Positions 1 to 9,370 of a DNA stretch of 64,000 nucleotides are shown piece after piece. Source of the DNA: JAIVJM01 sp963816985 (GTDB lineage: Bacteria; Acidobacteriota; Blastocatellia; Pyrinomonadales; Pyrinomonadaceae); contig CAWFMF010000004.1 of NCBI GenBank assembly GCA_963816985.1, positions 4,774,001-4,838,000 of the forward strand, in the 5' to 3' direction. Each line of letters opens with the position of its first letter. The stretch's first letter is position 1. The position numbers and the translations under genes were made by a program. The notes under the pieces are model-generated. The model was not told where the DNA came from. It made no database searches and saw only the letters and a program-made list of their open reading frames with translations.

Positions 1-1338
1 GCGCGCCGCGTCGTCCTCTACGAGACGAGCGCGGATCGCGTGCGCTGGGCGGCACGCCACTGCGCGCCCATTGACCGGACGCGCACGCAGGTCGCCTCCG
101 AGCTTCTGGCCGGGGTCGTCGGCAACCGGAACACGAATCCGGGCGCGGCCACCTTCAAAGACTACAAGGTCGCCGAGCAGACGCGCATCGGCTTCCGGCT
201 CGAATCCCTCTCGCCCGTCATCAACCCGAACCTCAAAGTGCAGGACATCAAACTCGAAGTCGAGCGCCGTGGGGCCAACGACAGCAGCGCCTTCGTCCGC
301 TACGAGTTCGACGAAACCTCCGAGTTGAAGAAGGGCGTGCATTTCGAGGACATCACCGAAGGCGCGGGCGTCATCACCTTCGCGCCCGGCGCGTCGCGAG
401 CGAAGGACCCGATAGTGCTTCGCCTCCGCGTTGACGACCTCGGCGCGAACGTCCAAAAATTGAAGCTCCGTTTAAAGGACGACCCGAAGGACACGGAAGA
501 CGACGTGGCCGGGGCCGTCATAGACGACGAACGGGACGAGGCCGCGCTCGAAGTCGGGGCGGGCAACCCCATTGACCGCGCGCGGTTCTTCGTCGAGCGT
601 CACTATCTCGACTTCCTCGGACGACCGCACGACGAGCGGGGTCGAGACTTCTGGGCGGGCGGCATCGAGACTTGCGGCGACGACCAGAGCTGCGTCAACA
701 CGGCGCGCGTCAACGTCTCGGCGGCCTTCTTCTTCTCCATCGAATTTCAGGAGACCGGCTTCAGCGTCTACCGCGCGAACAAGGCCGCCTACGGCAACCT
801 CCCCGGCAAGCCCGTGCCCGTCACGCTCTGCCAGCTCCGTGCGGAGACCGAAGAGATTAAAGGCGACGTGCAGGTCGGCGTCGGCGACTGGGCCAGGCGG
901 CTCGAAGATAACAAGGCCGCCTACTTCCGCCGCTTCGTCGCAACCCCGCGCTTCAAGGAAAGGTACGACCCTTTAAAGTCTTTCGAGTACGTCGAGACGC
1001 TCTACGCCAACGCGGGCCTCTCGCCTTCCGTGGAAGACAGCACGGCTCTCGTCGTCGGACTCCTGACGCAGACCGAGACGCGCGCCACCGTCCTCCGCAA
1101 GATTTCAGAGCGGTCGGACTACAAGCTCAAAGAGAACAACCGCGCGTTCGTCGCGATGCAATACTTCGGCTACTTGCGCCGCGATCCAGACCCGCCCGGC
1201 TTCGCCTTCTGGCTCAAGAAGCTCGAAGACAACCACGGCGACTTCCGCGCCGCGCAGATGGTCTTCGCCTTCATTGATTCCATCGAGTACCGTGACCGCT
1301 TCGTCAAGCCGCAGAGCGACCCGTGCGACGGGCCTTGA
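1..1338 (+). CDS. DUF4214 domain-containing protein (5' end outside window)
   Basis: The frame is open from base 1, so the gene begins upstream; the in-frame GTG at 40 is not needed as a start. The N-terminal part (about residues 30-185 of what is visible) is an uncharacterised, probably beta-rich region rich in Asp/Glu. The C-terminal part resembles two DUF4214 units. The first carries RHYLDFLGRPHDERGRDFW followed by a segment with paired Cys (ETCGDDQSC) and SAAFFFSIEFQETGF. The second carries YFGYLRRDPDPPGFAFW and ends IEYRDRF. DUF4214 proteins of this form are common in Acidobacteriota and are thought to be exported or surface associated; their biochemical role is not established. A TonB receptor gene follows 62 bp downstream on the same strand, so co-transcription is possible. 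The DUF4214 call is firm; the function is unknown. Confidence 0.8.
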   Translation, partial: ARRVVLYETSADRVRWAARHCAPIDRTRTQVASELLAGVVGNRNTNPGAATFKDYKVAEQTRIGFRLESLSPVINPNLKVQDIKLEVERRGANDSSAFVRYEFDETSELKKGVHFEDITEGAGVITFAPGASRAKDPIVLRLRVDDLGANVQKLKLRLKDDPKDTEDDVAGAVIDDERDEAALEVGAGNPIDRARFFVERHYLDFLGRPHDERGRDFWAGGIETCGDDQSCVNTARVNVSAAFFFSIEFQETGFSVYRANKAAYGNLPGKPVPVTLCQLRAETEEIKGDVQVGVGDWARRLEDNKAAYFRRFVATPRFKERYDPLKSFEYVETLYANAGLSPSVEDSTALVVGLLTQTETRATVLRKISERSDYKLKENNRAFVAMQYFGYLRRDPDPPGFAFWLKKLEDNHGDFRAAQMVFAFIDSIEYRDRFVKPQSDPCDGP

Positions 1339-1400
1339 AGTGTATGAAGTCCTCGCAAACGAGTTGAGGGAGTGAACCCCGACGACCTCTGACGACCCCG

Positions 1401-4400
1401 ATGCATACGCCGACGAATTTGATGCCGCGCATCCTTTCGCCCCTCCTGCTGGCGGCGCTGCTGCTCCCGTGGCTCGTCGCGCCGACGGCCCGCGCGCAGG
1501 ACACCGTGACCGGCGCGTTCGAGGGCGTCGTCAGGGATAAGGTGACGGACAGAGGGATAAGAGGCGCGGTCGTCGAGATTATCAACGAGGCGAGCGGCGT
1601 GTCCGTCCTCGTGACGACCGACCTCAAGGGCTATTTCTACCGCGCCCTCCTCAACCCCGGAACCTACACGCTCCTCGTCTCAAGCCACGGCTACCAGAGC
1701 GCCGAAGTGCGCGGCCACAGCCTCGTCATCGCACGTTCGACGGTGGTCGTCCCGCGCCCCGTGGAACTCGAAAATCTCTCGGCCAGTCTCCCGCCCGAAA
1801 GAGCGCGGCCCGTGCGCCGCTCCTTCTACTCCGACGCGCTCGTCGTCTTCCTCGTCCCCGCGCGTGCTGAAGGCGCGACGACGACGACGAGCGTCACGCC
1901 CCGCGCGCGTCACACCGCGCCGCCGCAGAGGAACGTCGCGCCGACGGTCATCAACGCCGGGCAGAAGATATTTGAAGGGAGCCTCTACCGAGGCGACGCG
2001 CGACACGAAGGCTCGTTCGAGCAGAAGAAGGTCACGAGCCTGCCCATCGGTTCGACGACGCTCGTGCGTTCGTTCGACGAGTTGGCGCTCTTACTTCCCG
2101 GTATCGCGCCGCCGCCCGAAACCGTCGGCAATGGTTCGGGGCCGGGCGTCGGCGCGGGCGTCGGCTCTTCGGGACAGTTCTCCGCCAACGGCCTCCGCTC
2201 GCGCGCCAACAACTTCACCGTGGACGGCTCCGACAATAATGATGAAGACATCGGCGTCCGTCGCCAGGGCTTCTTCGCGCTCGTCCCGCAGCCCGTCGAG
2301 TCAATTCAGGAATATCAGGTCATCACGCTGCTCGCGCCCGCGCAGTTCGGCAGGAACCTCGGCGCGCAGGTCAACGCCGTCTCGCGCTCCGGCGGCAGGG
2401 ACTTTCACGGCGCGCTCTACGGCCTCTTCAATTCGAGTCAACTGAACGCCCGCAACTTCTTCGACCGGGACGGCGGCGGCGACGGGCTCTTCGCCTTGCG
2501 CTCCGGCGCGCAACCCGTCCTCTCCGCGCCTGAGATTATCTTCCCGCGCGACTTCAACCTCTCGACACTCAACTTCGCGCCGCCCGGCTTGAGCCCCGTC
2601 ACGGTTCGCGGCGAGGGCGCGGGCGAAGACTCCTTCACGCTCGGTCAGGGCGGCTTCGTCTTCGGCGGCGCAATCACGCCCGCGCGCCTCTTCTACTTCG
2701 TCTCGGCTGAAGGCCACCTCCTCAACGCTTCGAGGGAGCTGAGCTTCGCCGTGCCGACGGTCGCCGAGCGCGGCGTCTTCGGGACGGGCGCGACCGGCAT
2801 CCACGTCAACCCCTTCACAGGGCTCCCGACCTTCGCCTTCCCGACCACGCGCGGCGGCGACGCCGTCTTCAGCCTCTTCCCCTTCCCCAACAACCCCGGC
2901 GGCCTCTACGGCGAGAACACCTTCACGCGCGAACTCCCGGCGTCGGCGCGCGGCGTCATCCTTTCGGGCAAGCTCGACTACTTTTTTAAACTCGGCGGGC
3001 GCGCGCAGCAGGCGACGCTCCGCTACAACTTCACGAACGACTGGCGCGTCATCCCCTCGACGGGCGGCGCGCTCTTCTCGACTTTGAAGCCGCGCGTCCG
3101 CACGCAGAACGTCTCCTTCTTCCTCAACAGCACGCTCTCCGCGCCCGGCTCATCCGCTTCCCTCTTCAACCAGATAAGGCTCTCCTACGGTCGCACGCGC
3201 CTGCGCTTCGCCGAGGTAAGAGATACGACGTATCTAGTGCCGAGCGACAGTTTCCCCGGCACGCCTTTCCTCTTGAACGCCGAGAGGTACAGCAACTTCA
3301 CGCTCCCGAACCTCGACGCGGTGAACGACGTGCTCGTCCCCAACACGGGGCCGGTGCTGCTCCAAAGGGCGGGCGCGGTCGAGGAGATTCTGGGGCCCAT
3401 CGGCCAGGTCATCATCGCGGGCTACAGCCCCGCAGGCGCGGACGTTTTCAACTTCCCTCAACGTCGCGTCAACAACACATACCAATTCGCCGACCAACTG
3501 ACCGTCCACCGTGGCGACCACAACTTCGCCTTCGGCATGGACAACCGCCGCACCGAGCTTAACAGCATCCTGCCGCGCAACTTCCGCCCGCTCATCACCT
3601 TCTACGGCGCGCCTCGCCTCGGCGAGTCCGGCGGCGACCTCGTCATCACGAACGACTTCATCCGCCCTGTTGACCTCGCCGCCGTCTCCGCCGCCTCCGG
3701 CTTCTTCCAGACCTTGACGACCGGAAGCGACTCCGGCATCAACCTCCGCTTCTATCAATTCAACTTCTACGCGCAGGACGAGTGGCGCGTGCTGCCGAAC
3801 CTTTCTATCTCGGCGGGCATGCGCTACGAATACAACACGCCGCCGCGTGAAGTGAACGGGCGCATCGAGGCGACGTTCGACGACCCGGCCCTCTCGCTCG
3901 TCCACGGCCTGAGACAATTCATTGACGGGCGCACACGAATCTTCGAGCCGGACTCGAACAACCTCTCGCCGCGCGTCGGGTTTGCCTACTCGCCCCATCT
4001 CTTCGGCCCGCCGGGCTCGACCGCCCTGCGCGCGGGCTACGGCCACTACAACGACCAAATCCTCGGCGCGGTCGTCAGCCAGTCGCGCAGCGTCTTCCCC
4101 ACTTACGTCACGGTCAACGCGGCGGGCGGACTCGGCAACCTCTTAACCGGGGCTCCGCTCGGACTGCTCAACTTCGCCGACCCGCGCCTCGACGCGGGCC
4201 TCGTCCAGCCGGGCACACTCAACCGGCTTGACCCCTCGTATACACTGGCCGACCAACTCGCGCAGATAAACCTGCTCGCCAGCGCGCGCGGCGCGCTCCC
4301 CGGCGCGAGCGGCATCGAGGTGACTCTGCCCTCACGTCGTCTCTCGACGCCCGGCGCGCACCATTACTCACTTTCGTTCGAGCAGAGAATTGGGACGAAC

Positions 4401-5372
4401 CTCATCGTCTCCGTCGCCTACGTCGGGACGCGCGGCCACGACCTGCTGAGGTTCACGACGCCGAACTTTGGCCCGAACGCCGTCTCGCTCGTCAGCTCGT
4501 TCGACGTTGACTTCACGGGGACGCATCTTTTCGCGGGCCGCTTCGAGCCGCAATTCCACGGCGTCGCGGTCGCGCCGGGGACGCGCATTGAGGGGGGTGA
4601 TTTTACGGGCGGGCGGCCCGTCGCGGACGCGGGCGGGGTTCTGCTTTACGGGACGACGGCGCGCTCGCGTTACGACGCGGGGCAGTTCGGCGTGCGCGGT
4701 CGCTTCCAAGACGCGCTCGATTATCGTGTGGACTTCACGCTCTCGAAGGCGCTCGACGACGTGTCGGACGTGTTCGACATGGCGGGCGCGCCCGCGCTCG
4801 CGCAGGACAGCCTCGACCTCGAAAGCGAGTACGGCCCCGCCAACTTCGACGTGCGACGGATGCTCTCCTTCTACAGCCTCTACGACTTCCCGCGCTTCCG
4901 TCGCGGCGCGGCGCGCGCGCTCTTCGGCGGCGCGCAGCTCATCGCCGCCGGTCGCTTCCGCACCGGCCAGCCCTTCACCGTCAACAGCACCTTCGACGTG
5001 AACCTCGACGGCAACCTCACAGACCGTCTCAACTCGACCGACGGGCTGCTCTCGACCGGCGACCGCTCGCGGCCTCTTTTACTAACGACTCAAGACATCA
5101 ATGCCCTGCGCGCCGTGGTCGGCGAGGACGGGCAACTCGGTCGCAACACGTTCCGCGCCGGGAACGTCTTCGAGTTGGACATGGCCTTCGTCAAGATTTT
5201 CCGGATAGACGAGGCGCGCGCCTTCGTCGTCCGCACGGAGGTCTTCAATCTCACCAACCGCGCGAACTTCGGCGTCCCCGTCCGCTTCCTCGAAGCGCCC
5301 GGCTTCGGCCAGACGACCTCGACCCTCACGCCGGGCCGCCGCGTCCAATTTTTCCTGAAGTATCTTTTCTAG
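1401..5372 (+). CDS. TonB-dependent receptor with N-terminal carboxypeptidase regulatory-like domain
   Basis: This is a 1323-residue outer membrane protein. A signal peptide (LLLAALLLPWLVAPTARAQ) is followed by a carboxypeptidase-regulatory-like beta-sandwich (about residues 38-110, with GVVRDKVTDRGIRGAVVEI). Next comes a plug domain (about 210-330, with FTVDGSDNNDEDIGVRRQGF and IQEYQV), then a 22-strand-type barrel ending in the aromatic YLF expected at the terminus of outer membrane barrels. Proteins of this architecture are the large Oar-like receptors of Acidobacteriota; the ligand cannot be read from sequence. No SusD gene is adjacent. An alternative ATG at 1422 would only shorten the n-region of the signal peptide. 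The gene converges with the STAND gene so tightly that the two stop codons share the palindrome CTAG (5369-5372). Confidence 0.85.
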   Translation: MHTPTNLMPRILSPLLLAALLLPWLVAPTARAQDTVTGAFEGVVRDKVTDRGIRGAVVEIINEASGVSVLVTTDLKGYFYRALLNPGTYTLLVSSHGYQSAEVRGHSLVIARSTVVVPRPVELENLSASLPPERARPVRRSFYSDALVVFLVPARAEGATTTTSVTPRARHTAPPQRNVAPTVINAGQKIFEGSLYRGDARHEGSFEQKKVTSLPIGSTTLVRSFDELALLLPGIAPPPETVGNGSGPGVGAGVGSSGQFSANGLRSRANNFTVDGSDNNDEDIGVRRQGFFALVPQPVESIQEYQVITLLAPAQFGRNLGAQVNAVSRSGGRDFHGALYGLFNSSQLNARNFFDRDGGGDGLFALRSGAQPVLSAPEIIFPRDFNLSTLNFAPPGLSPVTVRGEGAGEDSFTLGQGGFVFGGAITPARLFYFVSAEGHLLNASRELSFAVPTVAERGVFGTGATGIHVNPFTGLPTFAFPTTRGGDAVFSLFPFPNNPGGLYGENTFTRELPASARGVILSGKLDYFFKLGGRAQQATLRYNFTNDWRVIPSTGGALFSTLKPRVRTQNVSFFLNSTLSAPGSSASLFNQIRLSYGRTRLRFAEVRDTTYLVPSDSFPGTPFLLNAERYSNFTLPNLDAVNDVLVPNTGPVLLQRAGAVEEILGPIGQVIIAGYSPAGADVFNFPQRRVNNTYQFADQLTVHRGDHNFAFGMDNRRTELNSILPRNFRPLITFYGAPRLGESGGDLVITNDFIRPVDLAAVSAASGFFQTLTTGSDSGINLRFYQFNFYAQDEWRVLPNLSISAGMRYEYNTPPREVNGRIEATFDDPALSLVHGLRQFIDGRTRIFEPDSNNLSPRVGFAYSPHLFGPPGSTALRAGYGHYNDQILGAVVSQSRSVFPTYVTVNAAGGLGNLLTGAPLGLLNFADPRLDAGLVQPGTLNRLDPSYTLADQLAQINLLASARGALPGASGIEVTLPSRRLSTPGAHHYSLSFEQRIGTNLIVSVAYVGTRGHDLLRFTTPNFGPNAVSLVSSFDVDFTGTHLFAGRFEPQFHGVAVAPGTRIEGGDFTGGRPVADAGGVLLYGTTARSRYDAGQFGVRGRFQDALDYRVDFTLSKALDDVSDVFDMAGAPALAQDSLDLESEYGPANFDVRRMLSFYSLYDFPRFRRGAARALFGGAQLIAAGRFRTGQPFTVNSTFDVNLDGNLTDRLNSTDGLLSTGDRSRPLLLTTQDINALRAVVGEDGQLGRNTFRAGNVFELDMAFVKIFRIDEARAFVVRTEVFNLTNRANFGVPVRFLEAPGFGQTTSTLTPGRRVQFFLKYLF

Positions 5373-8300
5373 GGCGGCGGCAGTCCCCAGCGGCGGTTGC
5401 CCTCCCCGGACTCTTCGTACAGGAGTTCGTTGTCCTTGTAGGCCCGCCAGAGCCTCAAAGCCCCGTCCGTGCCGACGGTAGCGAGCGTCCTCCCGTCGGG
5501 CGCGAAGGCGATGCCTGTGACCTGCCCTGTGTGTCCCCTCAACGTCAGAAGCTCCTGCTTCGAGTACAAGTCCCAAAGCTCGACGGTGTTGTCCGCTGTG
5601 CCGACGGCGATGATCCTTCCGTCGGGCGAGAAGGCGGCGGAGAGAGCGGGCTTGCCGCTCAAGCTGAACCCGACATTCCCGGTCGAGACTCTGATGACGC
5701 CGCCTATGAAGCTGCGGGCGGTGCTCTTGCCGTCGGGCGAGAAGAGCAGCACATCCGACGGCGTCCCGCCGCCGACGCGCGCGTGGCCCTGCTGCTCGGT
5801 CTCGAACACGCCGTCCCAGATGCCGACCGAGCCGTCGCCGTACATCGCCGCGCTCCGCTTGCCGTCGGGCGAGAAGGCGACTTGCCGGATGGGAGGGCGT
5901 TCGGGCTGCGGAATCGTCCTCAAGAGTTTGTGAGCCTGAACGTCCCACAGCCTGATAGTGAGGTCACGACTGCCGGTCGCAAGTAACTTGCCGTCGGGCG
6001 TGAAGGCGACTGAAGTCACAACGTCCGTGTGCCCGTCGAGCTTGGCAAGCTCCTTCCCCGAAGCGACGGCCCACAGCCGCACGGTCTTATCTTCACTGGC
6101 CGAGGCGAGCACGCCGCCGTCCTTCGGCGAGAAGGCGACGGCGGTGACGGCGCTCCCGTGTCCCTTAAGGGGCTCGCCCCTCCGCTCCCGCGTCTCCGCG
6201 TCCCACAGTATGACGGTCTTGTCCACGCTGCCCGTGGCGACCGTCGCGCCGTCGGGAGAAAAGGCTACTGCCTTGATCGCGTTCTGGTGTCCCCTGCGCT
6301 TCGCTTGCTCATGCGCTCTCTTCGACACATCCCACAAATTGAGGCGACTGTCGAGCCCGCCCGTCACAAGGTATTTGCCACCGGGGAGGAAGGTCGCGGA
6401 GGTGACGGCGGCGTCATGGCCTTTGAGCGTCGCGAGTTGCTCTTGAGACCACCTGTCACAAATGATAACGGTTCCGTCTTCGTACCCGATGGCCATGAGT
6501 TTTTCGTCGGGCGAGAAGGACACGTGGCTGACGGGACTCGTGCCTTCGGGACTAGTGAGGGCAATTTCCGCGTTCCCCGTCACAAGGTTAAAAATTTCTA
6601 TTTTGCCGTCCTCTCTGCCGCTCAGCAGCGAAATGCCGGCTGAGGAGATGTCAATGGCGACGACACGTTTTTCGACGTTAGGGTCTAACATCATCCATTT
6701 CTCGGCGGCCATGTCCCACAACAGAATAGAGCCGCGCCGATCAATGATGGCGAGCATTTTGCCTCGCGGATGAAACTTGAGTGCGCTGATGAAGGATTGG
6801 CTATTAAACTGTGCTTTCACCTGGCGCGTGGGCACGTCCCACACACGGGCGATCTGATCCTCGCCCCCGGTGGCGAGCGTCACGCCGTCGGGCGAGAAGA
6901 CGACGGAGGTGACCGCGCCCGTGTGCCCCTCGAACGCGCCGATTTCCTTGCGCGTGGCGAAGTCGAAGAGCCTCACGACCGGCTTCGAGCCGCAGACGGC
7001 GAGGTACTTGTCGTCGGGCGAGAGCGCGAGCGAGTTGACGGCCCCGACCTTCGGGTCAATCTTCGTTTCGTTGTCGAGCGGCGAGCCGGAACGGATGACG
7101 ACGCTGTCGCCTTCGACGGCGACGAGTGTCCTGCCGTCCTTCGTGAGCGCGAGCGATTGGACGGGGCCGGAGGCGAGGAGGACGTTCGCGCGGCGGTTCA
7201 CCTGTCGCTTGAGGTAGAACCACTCGAAGCCGGGCTTCTCCTTCGGCACGTCGAACTCGGAGGCGCTGAGTTCGGACTGGAAGGGCGTGAACTCTTCGAG
7301 CAGGTCGCGCGCGCGCGTGATGTTGTTGGACTCGTAAGCCTGTTGGGCGAGGTTGATGTCGGCGGCGTAGAAGAGCTTGCCGCTGTGGACTGCGGCCTCG
7401 ACAGCTTTGGCCCTGGCGACGTTGGCCCTCTCTTCATTTTGCCTGGCCTTCTCCTCGTTTTGCTTGGCGATGCCTGCCTGCCTGTCCGCCTCGATCTTGG
7501 AAGCCTCCGCCTCCTGCCTCTTCGCCAGGGCGTCCTTCGTCGCCGCGCTCGCAATCTCCTCGTTCCGCTTGGCGATTTGCGCCTGCCGGATGGCGTCGAG
7601 TTTGGAGGCGTCGGCCTTCTTCTTCTCCTCGACGGCAGTCGCCTCGGAGTCCGCCGCGCGGATGGCGTTCCAGCGGGCGAGTTCCGCCTTCTCCGCAGCC
7701 CTGATACTGGATTGCTCCGCCTCCTTCTTCGCCTCCTCGGCCAGCCTGCTCTTCTCCTCCGCCAACTTGCTCTTCTCTTCCGCGCGGAGGCTCTGGTTGT
7801 AGGCGTAGCCGGAGGCGGCGAGCGAGAGCATGAAGAGGAGGAAGAAGACCGCCGCCGTGACGCGCGCGCGTTTGACTTCGCGGCGGCGTCGGCTCTCTTC
7901 TTCGCGCAGGGCTTTGTCGCGCGCCGCGACGCTCGCGTCGAGGAAAGACATCGCGGAGTCGAACGCCGGGTGGTAGCGCGTGGCCCAGGCGGCGGACGGC
8001 CCGCTCGCCTTGCGCCAGTCGAGACCGAGCTGTAAGTCCGGGTCGCGCCAGAGTCCCGCCTCCTGCTTCTCGTAGAGCACGGCGGTCTCGGCGAGGCGCG
8101 TGTAAATCTCCGCGCAGCCCGACTCTTCGGCGACCCAATTCTTCAGCCGCTCCCAGTTGCGGATGAGGCTCTCGTGCGAGATATCTATGAGCGAGTCTTC
8201 GTCGAGCGTCACCGATTCGGGAGGCATCAGGAACGAACGCCCCTCGCGGCGGAAGACTTCGACGACGTGGGCGGCCTCGGCGAGCGTCGCGCCCGAAAGG

Positions 8301-9370
8301 GCGCAGAGTTTTTTCAGCTCCGTCGGGCGGCGGATTTCTCTGTTGTCCTCGCCACGCTCGGTGAGCGACTTGAAGATTTTCTCGGCGAACGTGCGGCTCC
8401 GCTCGTCGGGCAACTCGGCGTAGGCTTCGTCGGCGTGGCGCGAGAGCGCCCCGGCCATCGTCCCAACCGCCTCGTAGTGGCGCAAGTCCAGAGGCTCGCC
8501 CTCGGCGTGATCCTCACGCCAACGCTCCCACGTCCGCATCAGCGCGTGTTGGAGGATGGGCAGTTGGTCGGGGTTGTCGCCCGTGTCGTTGAGGAGACGG
8601 TTGACGAGCCGCGGCGTGGCCTCGCCGCCGCAGACGGCGACGGGGCCGTTGATGGCCTCGGCTCGCTGGTCGCGCGTCATGCGCGGGATGAGGTACTGCC
8701 CCTCGTTGATGGCTTCGGGCAAGTCCCAGAAGATGGAGCAGTCGCCGAGGAAGTCCGAGCGCATCGTGAGGACGACGTAAATCGCTTGCTCGCGCTGGCG
8801 CGCGGCTTCGAGCAGGAGCTTGACGAAGGCCGCCGCCTCGTAGCGATACTCCTCGCTCCCCGACACGCGCGCGAAGCGGAAGAGTTCCTCGAACTGGTCA
8901 ACGACGACGAGGAGGCTCTCATTCGAAGGCATACGGTTCTGGCGCACCGCCTCGACCAGTCCGAGGCCGCCGCGCCGGAGCGTCGCTTCAGTAATCGTCG
9001 TCTGAATCTCCGCGTTCTCCTCTACGTCCGAGCCGAAGACACCGTGGACGTTGAGCGAGCGCGCGAGGTTGCCGAGCGGGTCGTTGCCGGGGCGCATGAG
9101 GCAGACGCGCCAGTGCGAGCCTACGCTCGACATGTAGCCGCTGTAGAGGTCGGGCAGAAGTCCCGCGCGGACGAGCGAGGACTTGCCGCTCCCCGACGTG
9201 CCGACGACGGCGACGAAGCGCGTGGCGTTGAGCTTGCGGATGAGCTGGTCGCTCTGGCCGTCGCGCCCGAAGTAGAGATGGCTCTCGTCAAACTCGAACG
9301 GGCGGAGCCCCGGAAAGGGGTTGGAAAGGGCTTCGACTTCGTTCCCCAGCGTCAATCCTTCGGGTGTCAT
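5369..9370 (-). CDS. nSTAND1 NTPase with transmembrane segment, coiled coil and 14 WD40 repeats
   Basis: This is a 1333-residue signal-transducing ATPase. The N-terminus has the nSTAND1 entry motif (NPFPGLRPFEFDESHLYFGR), a P-loop GTSGSGKSS at residues 57-65 and a Walker B (LLVVVDQFEE, about 153-162). A single hydrophobic segment lies near 505-525 (VFFLLFMLSLAASGYAY). It is followed by about 130 residues of charged Ala/Glu/Lys coiled coil, then 14 WD40-like repeats (about 730-1320), enough for two seven-bladed propellers. In STAND proteins the repeat region senses a trigger and the NTPase switches oligomeric state. Here the single TM segment places ATPase and propellers on opposite sides of a membrane, or tethers both to it. 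The start ATG overlaps the TIR gene stop (ATGA) and has AGGAG upstream, so translation is coupled. Likely role: sensor/switch of a TIR effector in a conflict or cell-death system (inference). Confidence 0.88.
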   Translation of the reverse strand: MTPEGLTLGNEVEALSNPFPGLRPFEFDESHLYFGRDGQSDQLIRKLNATRFVAVVGTSGSGKSSLVRAGLLPDLYSGYMSSVGSHWRVCLMRPGNDPLGNLARSLNVHGVFGSDVEENAEIQTTITEATLRRGGLGLVEAVRQNRMPSNESLLVVVDQFEELFRFARVSGSEEYRYEAAAFVKLLLEAARQREQAIYVVLTMRSDFLGDCSIFWDLPEAINEGQYLIPRMTRDQRAEAINGPVAVCGGEATPRLVNRLLNDTGDNPDQLPILQHALMRTWERWREDHAEGEPLDLRHYEAVGTMAGALSRHADEAYAELPDERSRTFAEKIFKSLTERGEDNREIRRPTELKKLCALSGATLAEAAHVVEVFRREGRSFLMPPESVTLDEDSLIDISHESLIRNWERLKNWVAEESGCAEIYTRLAETAVLYEKQEAGLWRDPDLQLGLDWRKASGPSAAWATRYHPAFDSAMSFLDASVAARDKALREEESRRRREVKRARVTAAVFFLLFMLSLAASGYAYNQSLRAEEKSKLAEEKSRLAEEAKKEAEQSSIRAAEKAELARWNAIRAADSEATAVEEKKKADASKLDAIRQAQIAKRNEEIASAATKDALAKRQEAEASKIEADRQAGIAKQNEEKARQNEERANVARAKAVEAAVHSGKLFYAADINLAQQAYESNNITRARDLLEEFTPFQSELSASEFDVPKEKPGFEWFYLKRQVNRRANVLLASGPVQSLALTKDGRTLVAVEGDSVVIRSGSPLDNETKIDPKVGAVNSLALSPDDKYLAVCGSKPVVRLFDFATRKEIGAFEGHTGAVTSVVFSPDGVTLATGGEDQIARVWDVPTRQVKAQFNSQSFISALKFHPRGKMLAIIDRRGSILLWDMAAEKWMMLDPNVEKRVVAIDISSAGISLLSGREDGKIEIFNLVTGNAEIALTSPEGTSPVSHVSFSPDEKLMAIGYEDGTVIICDRWSQEQLATLKGHDAAVTSATFLPGGKYLVTGGLDSRLNLWDVSKRAHEQAKRRGHQNAIKAVAFSPDGATVATGSVDKTVILWDAETRERRGEPLKGHGSAVTAVAFSPKDGGVLASASEDKTVRLWAVASGKELAKLDGHTDVVTSVAFTPDGKLLATGSRDLTIRLWDVQAHKLLRTIPQPERPPIRQVAFSPDGKRSAAMYGDGSVGIWDGVFETEQQGHARVGGGTPSDVLLFSPDGKSTARSFIGGVIRVSTGNVGFSLSGKPALSAAFSPDGRIIAVGTADNTVELWDLYSKQELLTLRGHTGQVTGIAFAPDGRTLATVGTDGALRLWRAYKDNELLYEESGEGNRRWGLPPP

